This document shows, piece by piece, positions 35,008-45,250 of a stretch of 64,000 nucleotides of DNA. The translations under genes were made by a program, and so were the position numbers. This stretch comes from Pseudomonas songnenensis. Its GTDB lineage: Bacteria > Pseudomonadota > Gammaproteobacteria > Pseudomonadales > Pseudomonadaceae. The notes beneath the pieces are model-generated. The model had not been told where the DNA came from. It saw nothing but the letters and a program-made list of their open reading frames with translations, and did not search any database. Positions within the stretch are counted from its first letter, which is position 1. Every line of letters begins with the position of its first letter. The stretch spans positions 248,001 to 312,000 of the forward strand of contig NZ_RFFN01000003.1 of the NCBI RefSeq assembly GCF_003696315.1, read 5' to 3'.

Positions 35008-35120
35008 AAGACCTCCTTGTCGTCGAGCGCCCTATGATCCCTGCCGCCGATGATCCAAGCCAATCGACGTGTCTGTAGCGTGCTTCACAGCATGTTTCCA
35101 GGCCCAGCCAGCGTCAGGTC

Positions 35121-35774
35121 TCAGCACAGATGCCTCACGAACCAGTCCCCGGCCAGCCGCGCCACCTGTTCCAGCGTGCCGTGTTCCTCGAACAGATGGG
35201 TCGCGCCCGGCACCACCTGCAGCTGATGCACGCACTGCAGCCGCGCCGCAGCCGCGCGATTGAGTTCCAGCACTTCCAGATCGCGACTCCCGACGAGGAA
35301 CAGCGAAGCCGCCTTCACCCGGGCCAGCGATTGAGCAGCGAGATCGACGCGACCGCCACGCGACACCACCGCAGCGACATCCGCCGGGCGCGACGCCGCG
35401 GTAATCAGCGCCGCGGCGGCTCCGGTGCTGGCCCCGAACAGGCCGATGCGCAGTTCGCGCAGGCCCGCGTCGTTGCCCAGCTGATCAACCACCCCGCTCA
35501 AACGCTGGCTGAGCAACGGAATGTCGAAACGCAGCTGACGGGTAATCTCGTCGATCGATTGCTCATCGGCGGTGAGCAGATCAAACAGCAACGTCGCCAG
35601 GCCCAGCTCGTTGAAATAGCGCGCCACGCTCTGGTTGCGCGGGCTGTGCCGGCTGCTGCCGCTGCCGTGCACGAAGACCACCAGGCCAGCGGCGTCTGGC
35701 GGTACGCAGAGGTCGCCATGCAGGCGCGCCTTGCCGAGGGTGAAGCGCATCGGGGTCGAGGTCGGTTGGCTCAT
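35121..35774 (-). CDS. Dienelactone hydrolase-like alpha/beta hydrolase
   Basis: Soluble hydrolase of 217 residues. The nucleophile elbow is GLFGASTGAAAAL (Ser near residue 110), the acid is likely the Asp of VGSRDLEVLEL and the His that of GATHLFEE; the oxyanion segment is VVFVHGSGSSRHS near residue 30. Its start overlaps the end of the phosphoribosyltransferase gene by ATGA. Hydrolase and phosphoribosyltransferase of these types occur as neighbours or as one fused protein in many bacteria, so they probably act together, but the substrate is unknown. Confidence 0.8.
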   Translation of the reverse strand: MSQPTSTPMRFTLGKARLHGDLCVPPDAAGLVVFVHGSGSSRHSPRNQSVARYFNELGLATLLFDLLTADEQSIDEITRQLRFDIPLLSQRLSGVVDQLGNDAGLRELRIGLFGASTGAAAALITAASRPADVAAVVSRGGRVDLAAQSLARVKAASLFLVGSRDLEVLELNRAAAARLQCVHQLQVVPGATHLFEEHGTLEQVARLAGDWFVRHLC

Positions 35775-36439
35775 GCGGGCTGCTCTCCCCGGTTCCAGGC
35801 ACGCTGCAGCAGTTCAACGACCTGCCAATCCGGCGTCTGATCGAAATTTTCGTACCAGCGGCCGATGGCATACAGATCATGGGGCAGATGCAGACAGACG
35901 ATACGATCGGCCAGCGACTCCAGCTGCGCGACGCTGTCCGGCGCCGCCACGGGTACGGCGACGGTGATGCCGCTCGCGCCAAGCTGGCGCACGGCCTGCA
36001 CCGCGGCGCGCATGGTCGCGCCGGTGGCCAGCCCGTCGTCGACCAGGATCGCCGCACGCCCGGCGATGACCGGCTGCGGCCGATCACCGCGGTAGGCCCG
36101 CTCGCGGCGCTGCAACTCATGGGTCTCCTGCGCGACGGTTCCGTCTATTTCGGCCTTTGAGACGTGCACGTAGCGCACGATGTCCTCGTTCATCACCCGC
36201 ACGCCGCCACTGGCGATGGCACCCATGGCCAGCTCGCGATTGCCCGGCGTGCCGAGCTTGCGTACCACCAGAATATCCAGCTCCAGCCCCAGGCGTTGCG
36301 CCACCTCGTAAGCCACCGGTACGCCTCCGCGGGGCAGTGCCAGGACCAGCGCGTTTCCCCAGCCACCCTCCTGCGCCAGGCGCTCGGCCAGTGCCGCACC
36401 GGCCTGCGTTCGATCGGGGAAAGGAATCTTCAGGGTCAT
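35771..36439 (-). CDS. Phosphoribosyltransferase family protein
   Basis: Type I phosphoribosyltransferase of 222 residues. The PRPP loop ILVDDGLATGATMRAA near residue 130 has both acidic residues and the TGAT end; ALPRGGVPVAYEVA near residue 33 is the flexible region usual in this branch. The long insert with DELDILVVRKLG and MNEDIVRYV is typical of the erythromycin-esterase/hydrolase-associated group. A real base is not known for this branch. GAGGAG precedes the ATG. It is the first gene of a two-gene unit with the hydrolase. Confidence 0.82.
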   Translation of the reverse strand: MTLKIPFPDRTQAGAALAERLAQEGGWGNALVLALPRGGVPVAYEVAQRLGLELDILVVRKLGTPGNRELAMGAIASGGVRVMNEDIVRYVHVSKAEIDGTVAQETHELQRRERAYRGDRPQPVIAGRAAILVDDGLATGATMRAAVQAVRQLGASGITVAVPVAAPDSVAQLESLADRIVCLHLPHDLYAIGRWYENFDQTPDWQVVELLQRAWNRGEQPA

Positions 36440-36636
36440 GACAGGCTCCTCGGCGTAACCGCTCTAACAGTTAGGAGTCTGGCTCAATAATCAGTGATCG
36501 GCAGGCCTTCTGCGGCGAAACGACACAGGGCGATTCCACCGTCGATCGGATGGGAAAACCGCGGAGCGACAAAAGCATTGCCGCCGGCGATATGGCGCCA
36601 TTAAAGTGCCACTATTCTGTGCCAGCCGATGGATAG

Positions 36637-37728
36637 ATGCCGATGCTCCATAACAACAAGAAACCGGCGCTTTGGCGTGCCCGCACCCTGCTGTTGATAC
36701 TGGTCGGCCTGTTATCGCCAACCACCTCGCTCCACGCAGGCGAAACCCTGACGCTGCTCACCTGGGAGGAATACCTCAGCGAAGCGGTGATCGAGCGCTG
36801 GCAGGCTGAGACCGGCGTCGAGATCAGACAGGTCTATTTCGACAGCGGCGACAAGCGTGACGAAATCCTCGCCAAACCCGATCACCAGATCGATATCGCC
36901 CTGACCGAGCTGATCAGCTCGACCCGTTTCGGCGCCCGCGGCCTGCTGCAGCCGCTCGACGAACCCAGCCTGGCCAAGCTGCACCGTGCAGCGCCGCGCT
37001 GGCGCGACAGCTGCGGGCGCTACAGCGTGCCGTACCTGTGGGGCACGCTGGGCATCGCCTATCGCAGTGACCGTCTGGACTTCGTACCGCACTCCTGGGC
37101 CGACCTGCTGAAACCGGCGCGCCCGGACGAACCGCACATCATCATGATGGAAGACCACGAGGATATCCTCGCCAGCCCGCTGATCCTGCTGAAACACTCG
37201 ATCAACACCTCGGACAACGATGAGCTGAAGGCGGCGTTCGAACTGCTGGTCAGCCAATCCGAGGCTGTGCTGACCTACGAATACGCGATCACCGCGCTGC
37301 GTAGTCAGCGCCATCTCGATCGTGCCGATATGGCGTTGGCCTATAGCGGCGACCAGCAAGTGCTCAACCAGGTCGAGGGGGTGCAAGGCGAGCCCTGGCG
37401 CTACGTCGTGCCCGAAGAAGGCACCCTGCTCTGGGTCGACTGCCTCTCGGTGCCGAGCATCGCCCGCAACAAGCCCCTGGCCTATCGCTTCCTCAACTTC
37501 CTGAACCGGCCGGATATCGCTGCGCTGAACGCTGCCGAGCTGGGTGTGGCTACACCGAACGCCGCGGCCCAGGCGCTGCTGCCAGAGGAGATCCGCGCGG
37601 ATCTGACGATCTACCCGGCGGATGACGTGCTGGCGCGCAGCCAGGTCTACGAGATGCGCCCGCTGGAAGCCACGCAGACCCGCAGACGCATCATCAGCGC
37701 CCTGATCAACGCCCATGACGCTCGGTAA
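36637..37728 (+). CDS. PotD-like periplasmic binding protein, NspS-type sensor
   Basis: Extracellular solute-binding protein of 363 residues (361 if the second ATG at 36643 is used). Signal peptide: LLLILVGLLSPTTSLHA, cleaved near residue 35. The mature part begins GETLTLLTWEEYLSEAVIERW, as in spermidine/putrescine binding proteins, and keeps PYLWGTLGIAYRSD and MMEDHEDILASPLILL. No ABC transporter genes are near. Its end overlaps a GGDEF-EAL gene by 14 bases. The same pairing exists in Vibrio cholerae, where NspS binds norspermidine or spermidine and controls MbaA, so a signalling role is more likely than transport. Confidence 0.85.
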   Translation: MPMLHNNKKPALWRARTLLLILVGLLSPTTSLHAGETLTLLTWEEYLSEAVIERWQAETGVEIRQVYFDSGDKRDEILAKPDHQIDIALTELISSTRFGARGLLQPLDEPSLAKLHRAAPRWRDSCGRYSVPYLWGTLGIAYRSDRLDFVPHSWADLLKPARPDEPHIIMMEDHEDILASPLILLKHSINTSDNDELKAAFELLVSQSEAVLTYEYAITALRSQRHLDRADMALAYSGDQQVLNQVEGVQGEPWRYVVPEEGTLLWVDCLSVPSIARNKPLAYRFLNFLNRPDIAALNAAELGVATPNAAAQALLPEEIRADLTIYPADDVLARSQVYEMRPLEATQTRRRIISALINAHDAR

Positions 37729-40081
37729 ACGCGCGCTGCTGGTAATCTTCCCGGTCATTCTGATCATCCAGCTGCTCGCATCGACCACCGCCTACCTGAC
37801 CCAGCGCGCCTCGCTGCTGGGCCTGGAACAGGCGCGTCTGGAACAGCAGCTGCTGGCGCTGCAGTCGGCCTATCTCGACTACGAGGCATTCAATCGCAGC
37901 GTGCTGTACTCGATCATGGATAGCGAGGCATTGCTGCTGTTCCTGCGCGAATCGGATACCGCTTTTCGCAACGACACGCTCGGGCTGCGGATCCAGCAGA
38001 GCATCCGTTCGCTGTCCAACACCGAGCTCTCGTTCGTCTCCTTTGCCGTGCTGCAGCCCGATGGCGAGCCGGCCTACTATTTCGAAAGCAGCCTGTCGCC
38101 GTTCGCTTCGATGGATGAGACCCAACGACAGATCGTGGCTGAAGCCAGACGCTCGTCCCGCCCCGGTGCGACTCGCTATGTCGCGCACGCCGACGGCGGA
38201 CCGCTCTTGCTGGACACCGATTTCATCCTGCCGGCCAGCAGCAGCCGCCCCCTGCCAAGTCAGCGCAGCGAAGCCTTTGCCGTGCAGCTGGCGGTGCGCC
38301 CGGAGCGTTTTCTCAAGCTCAAGCGCAGCCTTGAAGAGGAATACGGCGCCGCGGTCGAGATCGAGCTGCACCAGCTGCCGGTCGAGTCGGGCCTGTCTGC
38401 TGCAATCGCGCTGTCACCGGCATTGCATGCACGGCTGACGCCAGCCGCGACCTATACCGCCGAGCGTCTGCAGACCCTGGCGCTGGCCTTCGTCGCCGGC
38501 GGCTCGCTGATCTGCCTGGTGTCCATCGGCCTGTTGCTGTGGCTGATTCGCCGTTACGTCACAGGCCCCATCAGCCAGCTGGATGACCAGCTCACCGACC
38601 TGCTGCAGAGCAAACGCACCGCACTCGACGAACCCACCGACGGCGGCGAGATTGGACGCCTGACGGTCAACATGAAGACGTTGCACGAGCGCAACACCGA
38701 AGCGCTGGAACGCATCCAGGTCATCTCCTGGACAGACAGCCTGACGCAGATCAGCAATCGCGCGCACTTCGGCGTGCTGGCCAACGCCATGTACGAGCGC
38801 TGCCTGCAAGCCCACAGGCGCCTGGCGCTGCTGTTCCTCGATCTGGACAACTTCAAGCAGGTCAACGACCAGCACGGTCACGATGCCGGCGACACGCTGC
38901 TGCGAATCTTCGCCCAGCGCGTCCGCGGTTTGCTCAAGCGCCATCAGCTGGAGCATGCGCAAACGGATGTGGCCTTTGCGCGACTGTCCGGCGATGAGTT
39001 CGCCATCCTGCTGATGACCGACGCCAGCGACGGCGGGGTCGATGAATTGTGTGCGGCAGTGCTCGATCTTTGCCGCGGCGGTTTTCGCCTCGAAGACCGC
39101 CTCTACCCGGTTGGCGTCAGCATCGGCACCGCGCGCTATCCGGATGATGCGGACTCGATCACCCAGCTGCTGACCCGCGCCGACACCGCCATGTATCAGG
39201 CCAAGGCGGAGGGCAAGAGCACGGTAGTGGCATTCAGCCGCGAGCTGGAGCAGCGCAACGAGCGCATCCGCCTGATCGAAGACCAGCTGCGGGCGCTGGA
39301 CGGCGACGACCAGCTGCGCCTGGTCTACATGCCGGCGCTGAATCGCGAAGGCACCGTGGTCAGCTGCGAAGTGCTGCTGCGCTGGCATTCGCCCATTCTG
39401 GGCACGGTATCGCCCGGCGAGTTCATCCCCATCGCCGAGCGCGCCGGGCTTCACTCCAGGATCGACAACTGGGTCATCGACCGTGCCCTGGCCGAATATC
39501 CCAAGCTGGTCGAGCTGTTCGGTGCCGAGGTCATCCTGGCAATCAACGTATCGTCCGCCCAGCTCGCGGATGACCGCATCTGCAATTACCTGCTCGAGCG
39601 TGCCGCACATCATGGCGTCGCGCCGGGCAGGATCGAAATCGAGCTGACCGAAACCTACGCTGCCGAACTCTGCACCGACACCATGCAGGTTGTGCAGGCG
39701 ATTCGCCGAGCCGGCTTCCGAGTCGCCATCGACGATTTCGGCGTCGGCTATACCTCGATCCAGCAACTGCTCGAATACCCGGCCGACACCATCAAACTGG
39801 ACATGGCGATCATCACCCGCCTGACACAGCCGGACATGCAGCAGAGCCTGAGCGCCCTCGTCGCGTTCTGCCATGCGCAAGGCAAACGGGTGAACGCCGA
39901 AGGCGTGGACAACATGGAAAAGCAGTCGGCGCTACTGCAGGCCGGCTGCGACCTGTTCCAGGGTTACCTGATCTCGCCACCGCGCTCGCTCGCGGCGCTG
40001 GAGGACTGGATGGCGGTACGCAACCGTGCCCAGGCTGCGCTGCGTCTGGAACAGCTGGCGCCTGATGCGTTGGCGCGCTAG
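37715..40081 (+). CDS. GGDEF-EAL c-di-GMP enzyme, MbaA-like
   Basis: Membrane protein of 788 residues. Helix 1 at about 7-27, a periplasmic domain to about 250, helix 2 near 252-275, HAMP, GGDEF (about 345-510) and EAL (about 520-775). The GGDEF site reads LSGDEF, a variant that can be active, and the RxxD inhibition site is absent. The EAL domain reads CEVLLRW, then ELTET, DDFGVGYTS, IKLD, NAEGVD and FQGYLI, so the phosphodiesterase residues look complete. Whether it makes or breaks c-di-GMP in vivo is not decided by this. The upstream periplasmic binding protein likely docks on the periplasmic domain. Confidence 0.88.
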   Translation: MTLGKRALLVIFPVILIIQLLASTTAYLTQRASLLGLEQARLEQQLLALQSAYLDYEAFNRSVLYSIMDSEALLLFLRESDTAFRNDTLGLRIQQSIRSLSNTELSFVSFAVLQPDGEPAYYFESSLSPFASMDETQRQIVAEARRSSRPGATRYVAHADGGPLLLDTDFILPASSSRPLPSQRSEAFAVQLAVRPERFLKLKRSLEEEYGAAVEIELHQLPVESGLSAAIALSPALHARLTPAATYTAERLQTLALAFVAGGSLICLVSIGLLLWLIRRYVTGPISQLDDQLTDLLQSKRTALDEPTDGGEIGRLTVNMKTLHERNTEALERIQVISWTDSLTQISNRAHFGVLANAMYERCLQAHRRLALLFLDLDNFKQVNDQHGHDAGDTLLRIFAQRVRGLLKRHQLEHAQTDVAFARLSGDEFAILLMTDASDGGVDELCAAVLDLCRGGFRLEDRLYPVGVSIGTARYPDDADSITQLLTRADTAMYQAKAEGKSTVVAFSRELEQRNERIRLIEDQLRALDGDDQLRLVYMPALNREGTVVSCEVLLRWHSPILGTVSPGEFIPIAERAGLHSRIDNWVIDRALAEYPKLVELFGAEVILAINVSSAQLADDRICNYLLERAAHHGVAPGRIEIELTETYAAELCTDTMQVVQAIRRAGFRVAIDDFGVGYTSIQQLLEYPADTIKLDMAIITRLTQPDMQQSLSALVAFCHAQGKRVNAEGVDNMEKQSALLQAGCDLFQGYLISPPRSLAALEDWMAVRNRAQAALRLEQLAPDALAR

Positions 40082-40605
40082 TAGCGCACCTCGGAAACAC
40101 GATAGACGCGCCGTGGCGGCCCGAACACCGCCTCCATCTGCGCACGGCTGAGCGGCAGGCTCAGCAGCTCCGACGAAGCGGGCGCGGCGACCTGCGGGTA
40201 GAAGCGTTCGCCACGCAGCTGCGAGACCAGGCTGACATACACCAGCCGCCCCTGGCGGAAGCTCACGTAGATGCCGCCGCCCTGGTAGTTGTCATCCTGA
40301 CGCGCCTTCTGCTTGACGATCTCCGGCCACTGCGGCGGCGGTTCCCAGGGAGGCAGGAACTGCGCGACGAATTCCGGACGCAGCGTGCCGATCGCCACCA
40401 ATGGTGCCTGCTCGGCCAGTTTGATCTGCGCAGCAAGCACGCGGGTATCGGTTTTTTTCTGCAGATCGATCCAGACCATGGTGTTGCGTGGATCCGGCGA
40501 CTCGCGCACGGACTCGCTAAAGGCGGTCAGCGGCCCGTTGTCCATCCGCCAGATGTTGGCGCAGCCACCGAGAACGAGGAACAGGAAAACCAGCGCGATA
40601 CGCAT
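40078..40605 (-). CDS. Lipoprotein of unknown function
   Basis: Protein of 175 residues. Started at the ATG 40605, where the translation opens MRIALVFLFLVLGGCANIW: a lipobox LGGC with the lipidated Cys at residue 15 and Ala at +2, followed by Asn. The mature protein contains MVWIDLQKKTDTRVLAAQIKLAEQ and QGRLVYVSLVSQLRGERFYP, with no recognised domain. The Asn/Ala after the Cys does not contain Asp, so outer-membrane sorting is expected. The last codons overlap the end of the GGDEF-EAL gene on the other strand by four bases. Confidence 0.7.
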   Translation of the reverse strand: MRIALVFLFLVLGGCANIWRMDNGPLTAFSESVRESPDPRNTMVWIDLQKKTDTRVLAAQIKLAEQAPLVAIGTLRPEFVAQFLPPWEPPPQWPEIVKQKARQDDNYQGGGIYVSFRQGRLVYVSLVSQLRGERFYPQVAAPASSELLSLPLSRAQMEAVFGPPRRVYRVSEVRY

Positions 40606-40782
40606 AACATGCACCCTCACGGCCCGACCACCCACGCCGGCGCAGCCGACCGAGCAGCGGCGCCGCGCACGAACAGCGCATTCACTGCCTGGAGCATAGC
40701 CAACCGCCAGCATTCGACGGCGTCGTGCTTTGCGTTGCGCGGTCGCTGCCGGCCAGCCCGCCGCTGCAAGCCGGTTCAGCGA

Positions 40783-41457
40783 TCAGATGGTTTCTTCTCC
40801 AGCCGCCCCGGCCGGATTGGCGCGGGTCGGCATGGCGAGGATTTCCGGCACCACCTCGCGGGCAAACACCTCGTGCAGCCGGCGCAGCTCGGCGAAGGGG
40901 TCACGATGATGGTCGACGCGGATATCCCACAACGGGTATTGCTCCTGGTCGACCACATACACCGTCGCCGAGGATTCGCCATGGCGGTCGCCACCCTCGG
41001 CGTCGCCAGCCGCCAGCGCGGCCATCAGGCGCTCCACCAGCGGTAGATGCGAGCTGCCGACATAGGCTTCGCAAGCCGCCTCCAATACCTCGCGCCCCTT
41101 GAGCCGGTTGCCCTGCACGCAGAACTGCTCGCCGGCGATGGAGCCGGCCCAGGGCAGGCAGCGCTCGCCGGTCCAGCAGGCGGTGCGCCCGCTACTGTCG
41201 ATGACCGCACACTGGCGCAGCTCCATGCACGGATCGGTGCGCCGCAGCCGCTCGAGCACTTCGCCGGCCGGACTGAACTCGCGCAGGAAACGCAGGCCAT
41301 CAATACCCAGGTACGGATTGATCTGCGCCTGGGTCGCCACCGCGCCGACATGCGCCGCCGCGTGGGTCAGCAGCTTGCCGACGGCGGGCATCGCCGTGGC
41401 GGCGGCCACGCCGAACTGACCGGTGCGCGGGCAGCGGGCAATGATGGAAAAGGTCAT
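40783..41457 (-). CDS. DUF1028 domain protein (Ntn-hydrolase-like)
   Basis: Soluble protein of 224 residues. The start MTFSIIARCPRTGQFGVAAATAMPAVG, then HVGAVATQAQINPYLG and CMELRQCAVIDSSGRTACWTG, matches DUF1028, whose members have the fold of N-terminal nucleophile hydrolases. The conserved DIRVDHHRDPFAELRRL end is also present. Some members lie near peptidase or pyridine-degradation genes, but none is here and no substrate is known. It stands as a single gene upstream of the lipoprotein and downstream of the cytochrome pair. Confidence 0.85.
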   Translation of the reverse strand: MTFSIIARCPRTGQFGVAAATAMPAVGKLLTHAAAHVGAVATQAQINPYLGIDGLRFLREFSPAGEVLERLRRTDPCMELRQCAVIDSSGRTACWTGERCLPWAGSIAGEQFCVQGNRLKGREVLEAACEAYVGSSHLPLVERLMAALAAGDAEGGDRHGESSATVYVVDQEQYPLWDIRVDHHRDPFAELRRLHEVFAREVVPEILAMPTRANPAGAAGEETI

Positions 41458-41524
41458 GGGCGTGCTCTCTGGATTCGTCAGGGCTTAGGCCCGGGCCGAG
41501 GGGCAAACGTTCAGAGCGGGCGGC

Positions 41525-41863
41525 TCACTCGGGCAATTCGACACTGACCTTGATCGCCGAATACCAGGCCGTGACCGCGGCGATATCCTCGTCACTCAGT
41601 CCGGAGGCGATGACGCTCATCTGTGGATGCTTGCGCTCACCGGAGCGGAAGGCCTGCAGCTGCCGCGCCAGGTACAGCTCGCCGTTGCCGGCCAGGTTCG
41701 GTGCATCGGCGACCTTGGCGATGCCATCGATACCGTGACACGCCGCGCACATCTTCGCCTTGGCCTTGGCGGCGGTCAGATCCGCCGCCAGGGCCGGAAG
41801 GCAGGCGCTGCCCAGCAGCAGTGCCAGCGCCTGGGACAGCCGCCGCTTGAAAACCATCGACAT
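41525..41863 (-). CDS. Periplasmic c-type cytochrome
   Basis: Monohaem cytochrome of 112 residues. Signal peptide is about residues 1-27 (LALLLGSACLPALA). The haem site MCAACHG (Cys39, Cys42, His43) and a distal Met in HPQMSVIASGLS match the class I cytochrome c fold, and ARQLQAFRSGERKHPQM is the loop usual for electron partners of dehydrogenases. A Shine-Dalgarno AGGA precedes the ATG at 41863; a second ATG two codons on is possible. It begins 55 bp downstream of the dehydrogenase-like gene, so it is the probable electron acceptor. Confidence 0.88.
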   Translation of the reverse strand: MSMVFKRRLSQALALLLGSACLPALAADLTAAKAKAKMCAACHGIDGIAKVADAPNLAGNGELYLARQLQAFRSGERKHPQMSVIASGLSDEDIAAVTAWYSAIKVSVELPE

Positions 41864-41918
41864 GCAGGAATCCTCGAATGGCGCCAGCCCGCCATGAACG
41901 GCAGGCCGGCGCGGCGGC

Positions 41919-43187
41919 TCACTTGCCCTGGTAGGAGATGCGATAGATGGCGCCGGCGGTGTCGTCGCTGACCAGCAACGAGCCATCCTTGAGCTGGGCG
42001 ACATCGACGATGCGGCCGTAGTACTCGCCGGTTTCCTCGTCCAGCCAGCCTTCGGCGAAGGGCACTGTCTCGCCGGACGGACCGCTGCCATCGGCCGCAA
42101 ACGGCGTGAACATCACCCGCGCGCCAGCCGGCACGGTGCGGTTCCAGCTGCCGCGCTGGGCGCTGAACAGGCCGCCGCGGTACTGCTCGGGAAACTGCTT
42201 GCCGGTGTAGAACGTCAGGCCCATGTCGGCGGCGTGGGCGGTGGTTTCCACCACGGGCGGGGTCAGGCCCTCGGGCGGCGTTTCGTCGGCGTACTCGTTG
42301 GTACGCACCTGGCCGCCGCCGTACCACGGCATGCCGAACTTCATTCCGGCCTTGGATGCATGATTGATCTCGCCTGGCGGCGTGTCGTCGCCCATGCCGT
42401 CGACCTGGTTATCGGTGAACCACAACTCCTTCGTCGTCGGGTGATAGGTGATGCCCACCGAGTTGCGCACGCCGGTGGCGTAGACCTCGCGCTTGCTGCC
42501 GTCGCGCTCCATGCGCACGATGCCGCCGATACCGTGCCGCTCGTACAGCTCCAGCTTGTCCTTGGGCGGCACGTTGTGCGGCTGGCCGAGGGAGATGGTG
42601 AGCTTGCTGTCCGGGCTGATGGCACAGACCCGCGCGCCGTGGTTGTAGCTCTCCTCGTCCTTGGGGATCAGCTCGCCGGTCGGCACCACGATGTCCGCCG
42701 CCACGTCCGGCCCCTCGTAGAAGAATTCGGCGGCCGGGAACACCAGCACGCGGTTGTGCTCGGCGACGAACAGAAAGCCGTCCGGGCTGAAACAGGGACC
42801 AGGCTGGGTGAAGGAGATCGCCGGGGCGAAACGCTTCACTTCGTCGGCGGTGCGGTTCTTGGTGCGATCGGTGACCGCCCACAGATCGGTCTTGCGGGTG
42901 CCGACGAAGACCACTCCGCTGGACGGCCCGACTGCCATGTGGCGGGCATCGGGCACTACGGCGTAGAGGTCGATGCGAAACCCTTCGGGCAGCTTGATGC
43001 GCTTGAGGTTCTCGCGGATGGCATCGGCGGTGGGGCCGTCCTGGGCAATGGTCTTCATGTCCAGGGACTGGCCGGTGGTCTTCATCGAGCGCATGCGCTC
43101 CAGGGCTTCGTCACTGGTCGGCGCCGCGATGGCGGCGGCGCAGCTCAGCGCGAGCAGGGCGCTCAGGGTCAGGCAGGGAATCTTCAT
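41919..43187 (-). CDS. Periplasmic PQQ-type sugar dehydrogenase-like protein
   Basis: Protein of 422 residues starting at the ATG 43187, eight bases from GAGG. Signal peptide residues 1-22 (LTLSALLALSCAAAIA). The mature part is a six-bladed propeller of the soluble glucose/L-sorbosone dehydrogenase type, with FRIDLYAVVPDARHMAVGPS, the VRNSVGITYHPTTKELWFTDN segment and GRIVDVAQLKDGSLLVSDD near the end. Soluble dehydrogenases bind PQQ through an early His and Arg in blade 3-4, which fit RHMAV and GVRNS. The substrate is not known. It precedes a cytochrome c on the same strand. Confidence 0.85.
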   Translation of the reverse strand: MKIPCLTLSALLALSCAAAIAAPTSDEALERMRSMKTTGQSLDMKTIAQDGPTADAIRENLKRIKLPEGFRIDLYAVVPDARHMAVGPSSGVVFVGTRKTDLWAVTDRTKNRTADEVKRFAPAISFTQPGPCFSPDGFLFVAEHNRVLVFPAAEFFYEGPDVAADIVVPTGELIPKDEESYNHGARVCAISPDSKLTISLGQPHNVPPKDKLELYERHGIGGIVRMERDGSKREVYATGVRNSVGITYHPTTKELWFTDNQVDGMGDDTPPGEINHASKAGMKFGMPWYGGGQVRTNEYADETPPEGLTPPVVETTAHAADMGLTFYTGKQFPEQYRGGLFSAQRGSWNRTVPAGARVMFTPFAADGSGPSGETVPFAEGWLDEETGEYYGRIVDVAQLKDGSLLVSDDTAGAIYRISYQGK

Positions 43188-43339
43188 GGCACGCACCTCG
43201 GGGCACCGCCACAGGGGGCGGTCATCTTGTTGTTATGGCGTTCCCGGCGCCGAGCTGCGCACCGGGCATGCGGCTAGCTGCCTGCTTCAGCGTAGCGGCC
43301 GCCTGGCCATTTACCACTTGAGGTGCCGTGCGGTGCAGC

Positions 43340-43798
43340 TCAGCCCTGGCGCAGCGAAAGCCCCTTGAGGAAGTTGCGCAGCAGCTGATCGCCGCAGGCG
43401 CGGTAGTTGCTGTGGCCGGGCTTGCGGAACAGCGCGCCGAGCTCGGATTTCGACAGCTGCAGGTCGGCGGCATGCAGGATCGCCTGCAGGTCTTCGTCGC
43501 GCAGCTCGAAGGCCACCCGCAGCTTCTTCAGGATCTGGTTGTTGCTGACCGGCAGTTCCAGCGGCGGTGCCGGGCGGCTTTCATCCTTGCCGCGCTTGAA
43601 ATAGATCAGCCCGTCGAGAAAACGCGCCATCGCCTCGTCCGGGCATTCCTGATAGCCGTCCTCGTCCTCGCGGCTGAGCCAGGCACGAACCTCGGCCTCG
43701 GCAACCGTGCAACCACCCAGGGCCGCGATTTCGGCCATCTGTGCATCACTGGCCTTGAGGGTGTAGCGCAGGCTGCGCAGGACGTCGTTGTTGAGCAT
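43340..43798 (-). CDS. DUF1456 family protein (YehS-like)
   Basis: Soluble protein of 152 residues with two copies of the DUF1456 helical unit: residues 1-70 (LNNDVLRSLRYTLKASDAQM to FLDGLIYFKRG) and residues 85-150 (SNNQILKKLRVAFELRDEDL to LRNFLKGLSLRQG). The two copies share the pattern N-N-x-x-L-x-x-L-R and the final FLxGL. Its role is unknown. GAGGAG precedes the start. It stands alone between the dehydrogenase and the sigma-54 regulator. Confidence 0.88.
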   Translation of the reverse strand: MLNNDVLRSLRYTLKASDAQMAEIAALGGCTVAEAEVRAWLSREDEDGYQECPDEAMARFLDGLIYFKRGKDESRPAPPLELPVSNNQILKKLRVAFELRDEDLQAILHAADLQLSKSELGALFRKPGHSNYRACGDQLLRNFLKGLSLRQG

Positions 43799-43861
43799 GT
43801 TCGCTCCTCACTGAGAAAAGGCCGGCAGTGTGCGCTTTCGGGCGCCCTGCGGCGAGCCCGA

Positions 43862-45242
<1,381 letters not shown>

Positions 45243-45250
<8 letters not shown>

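Noticed and set aside
36637..37728. Polyamine ABC transporter binding subunit
   Set aside because: No permease or ATPase genes are adjacent, and the gene overlaps a GGDEF-EAL sensor, so a signalling role is more likely.
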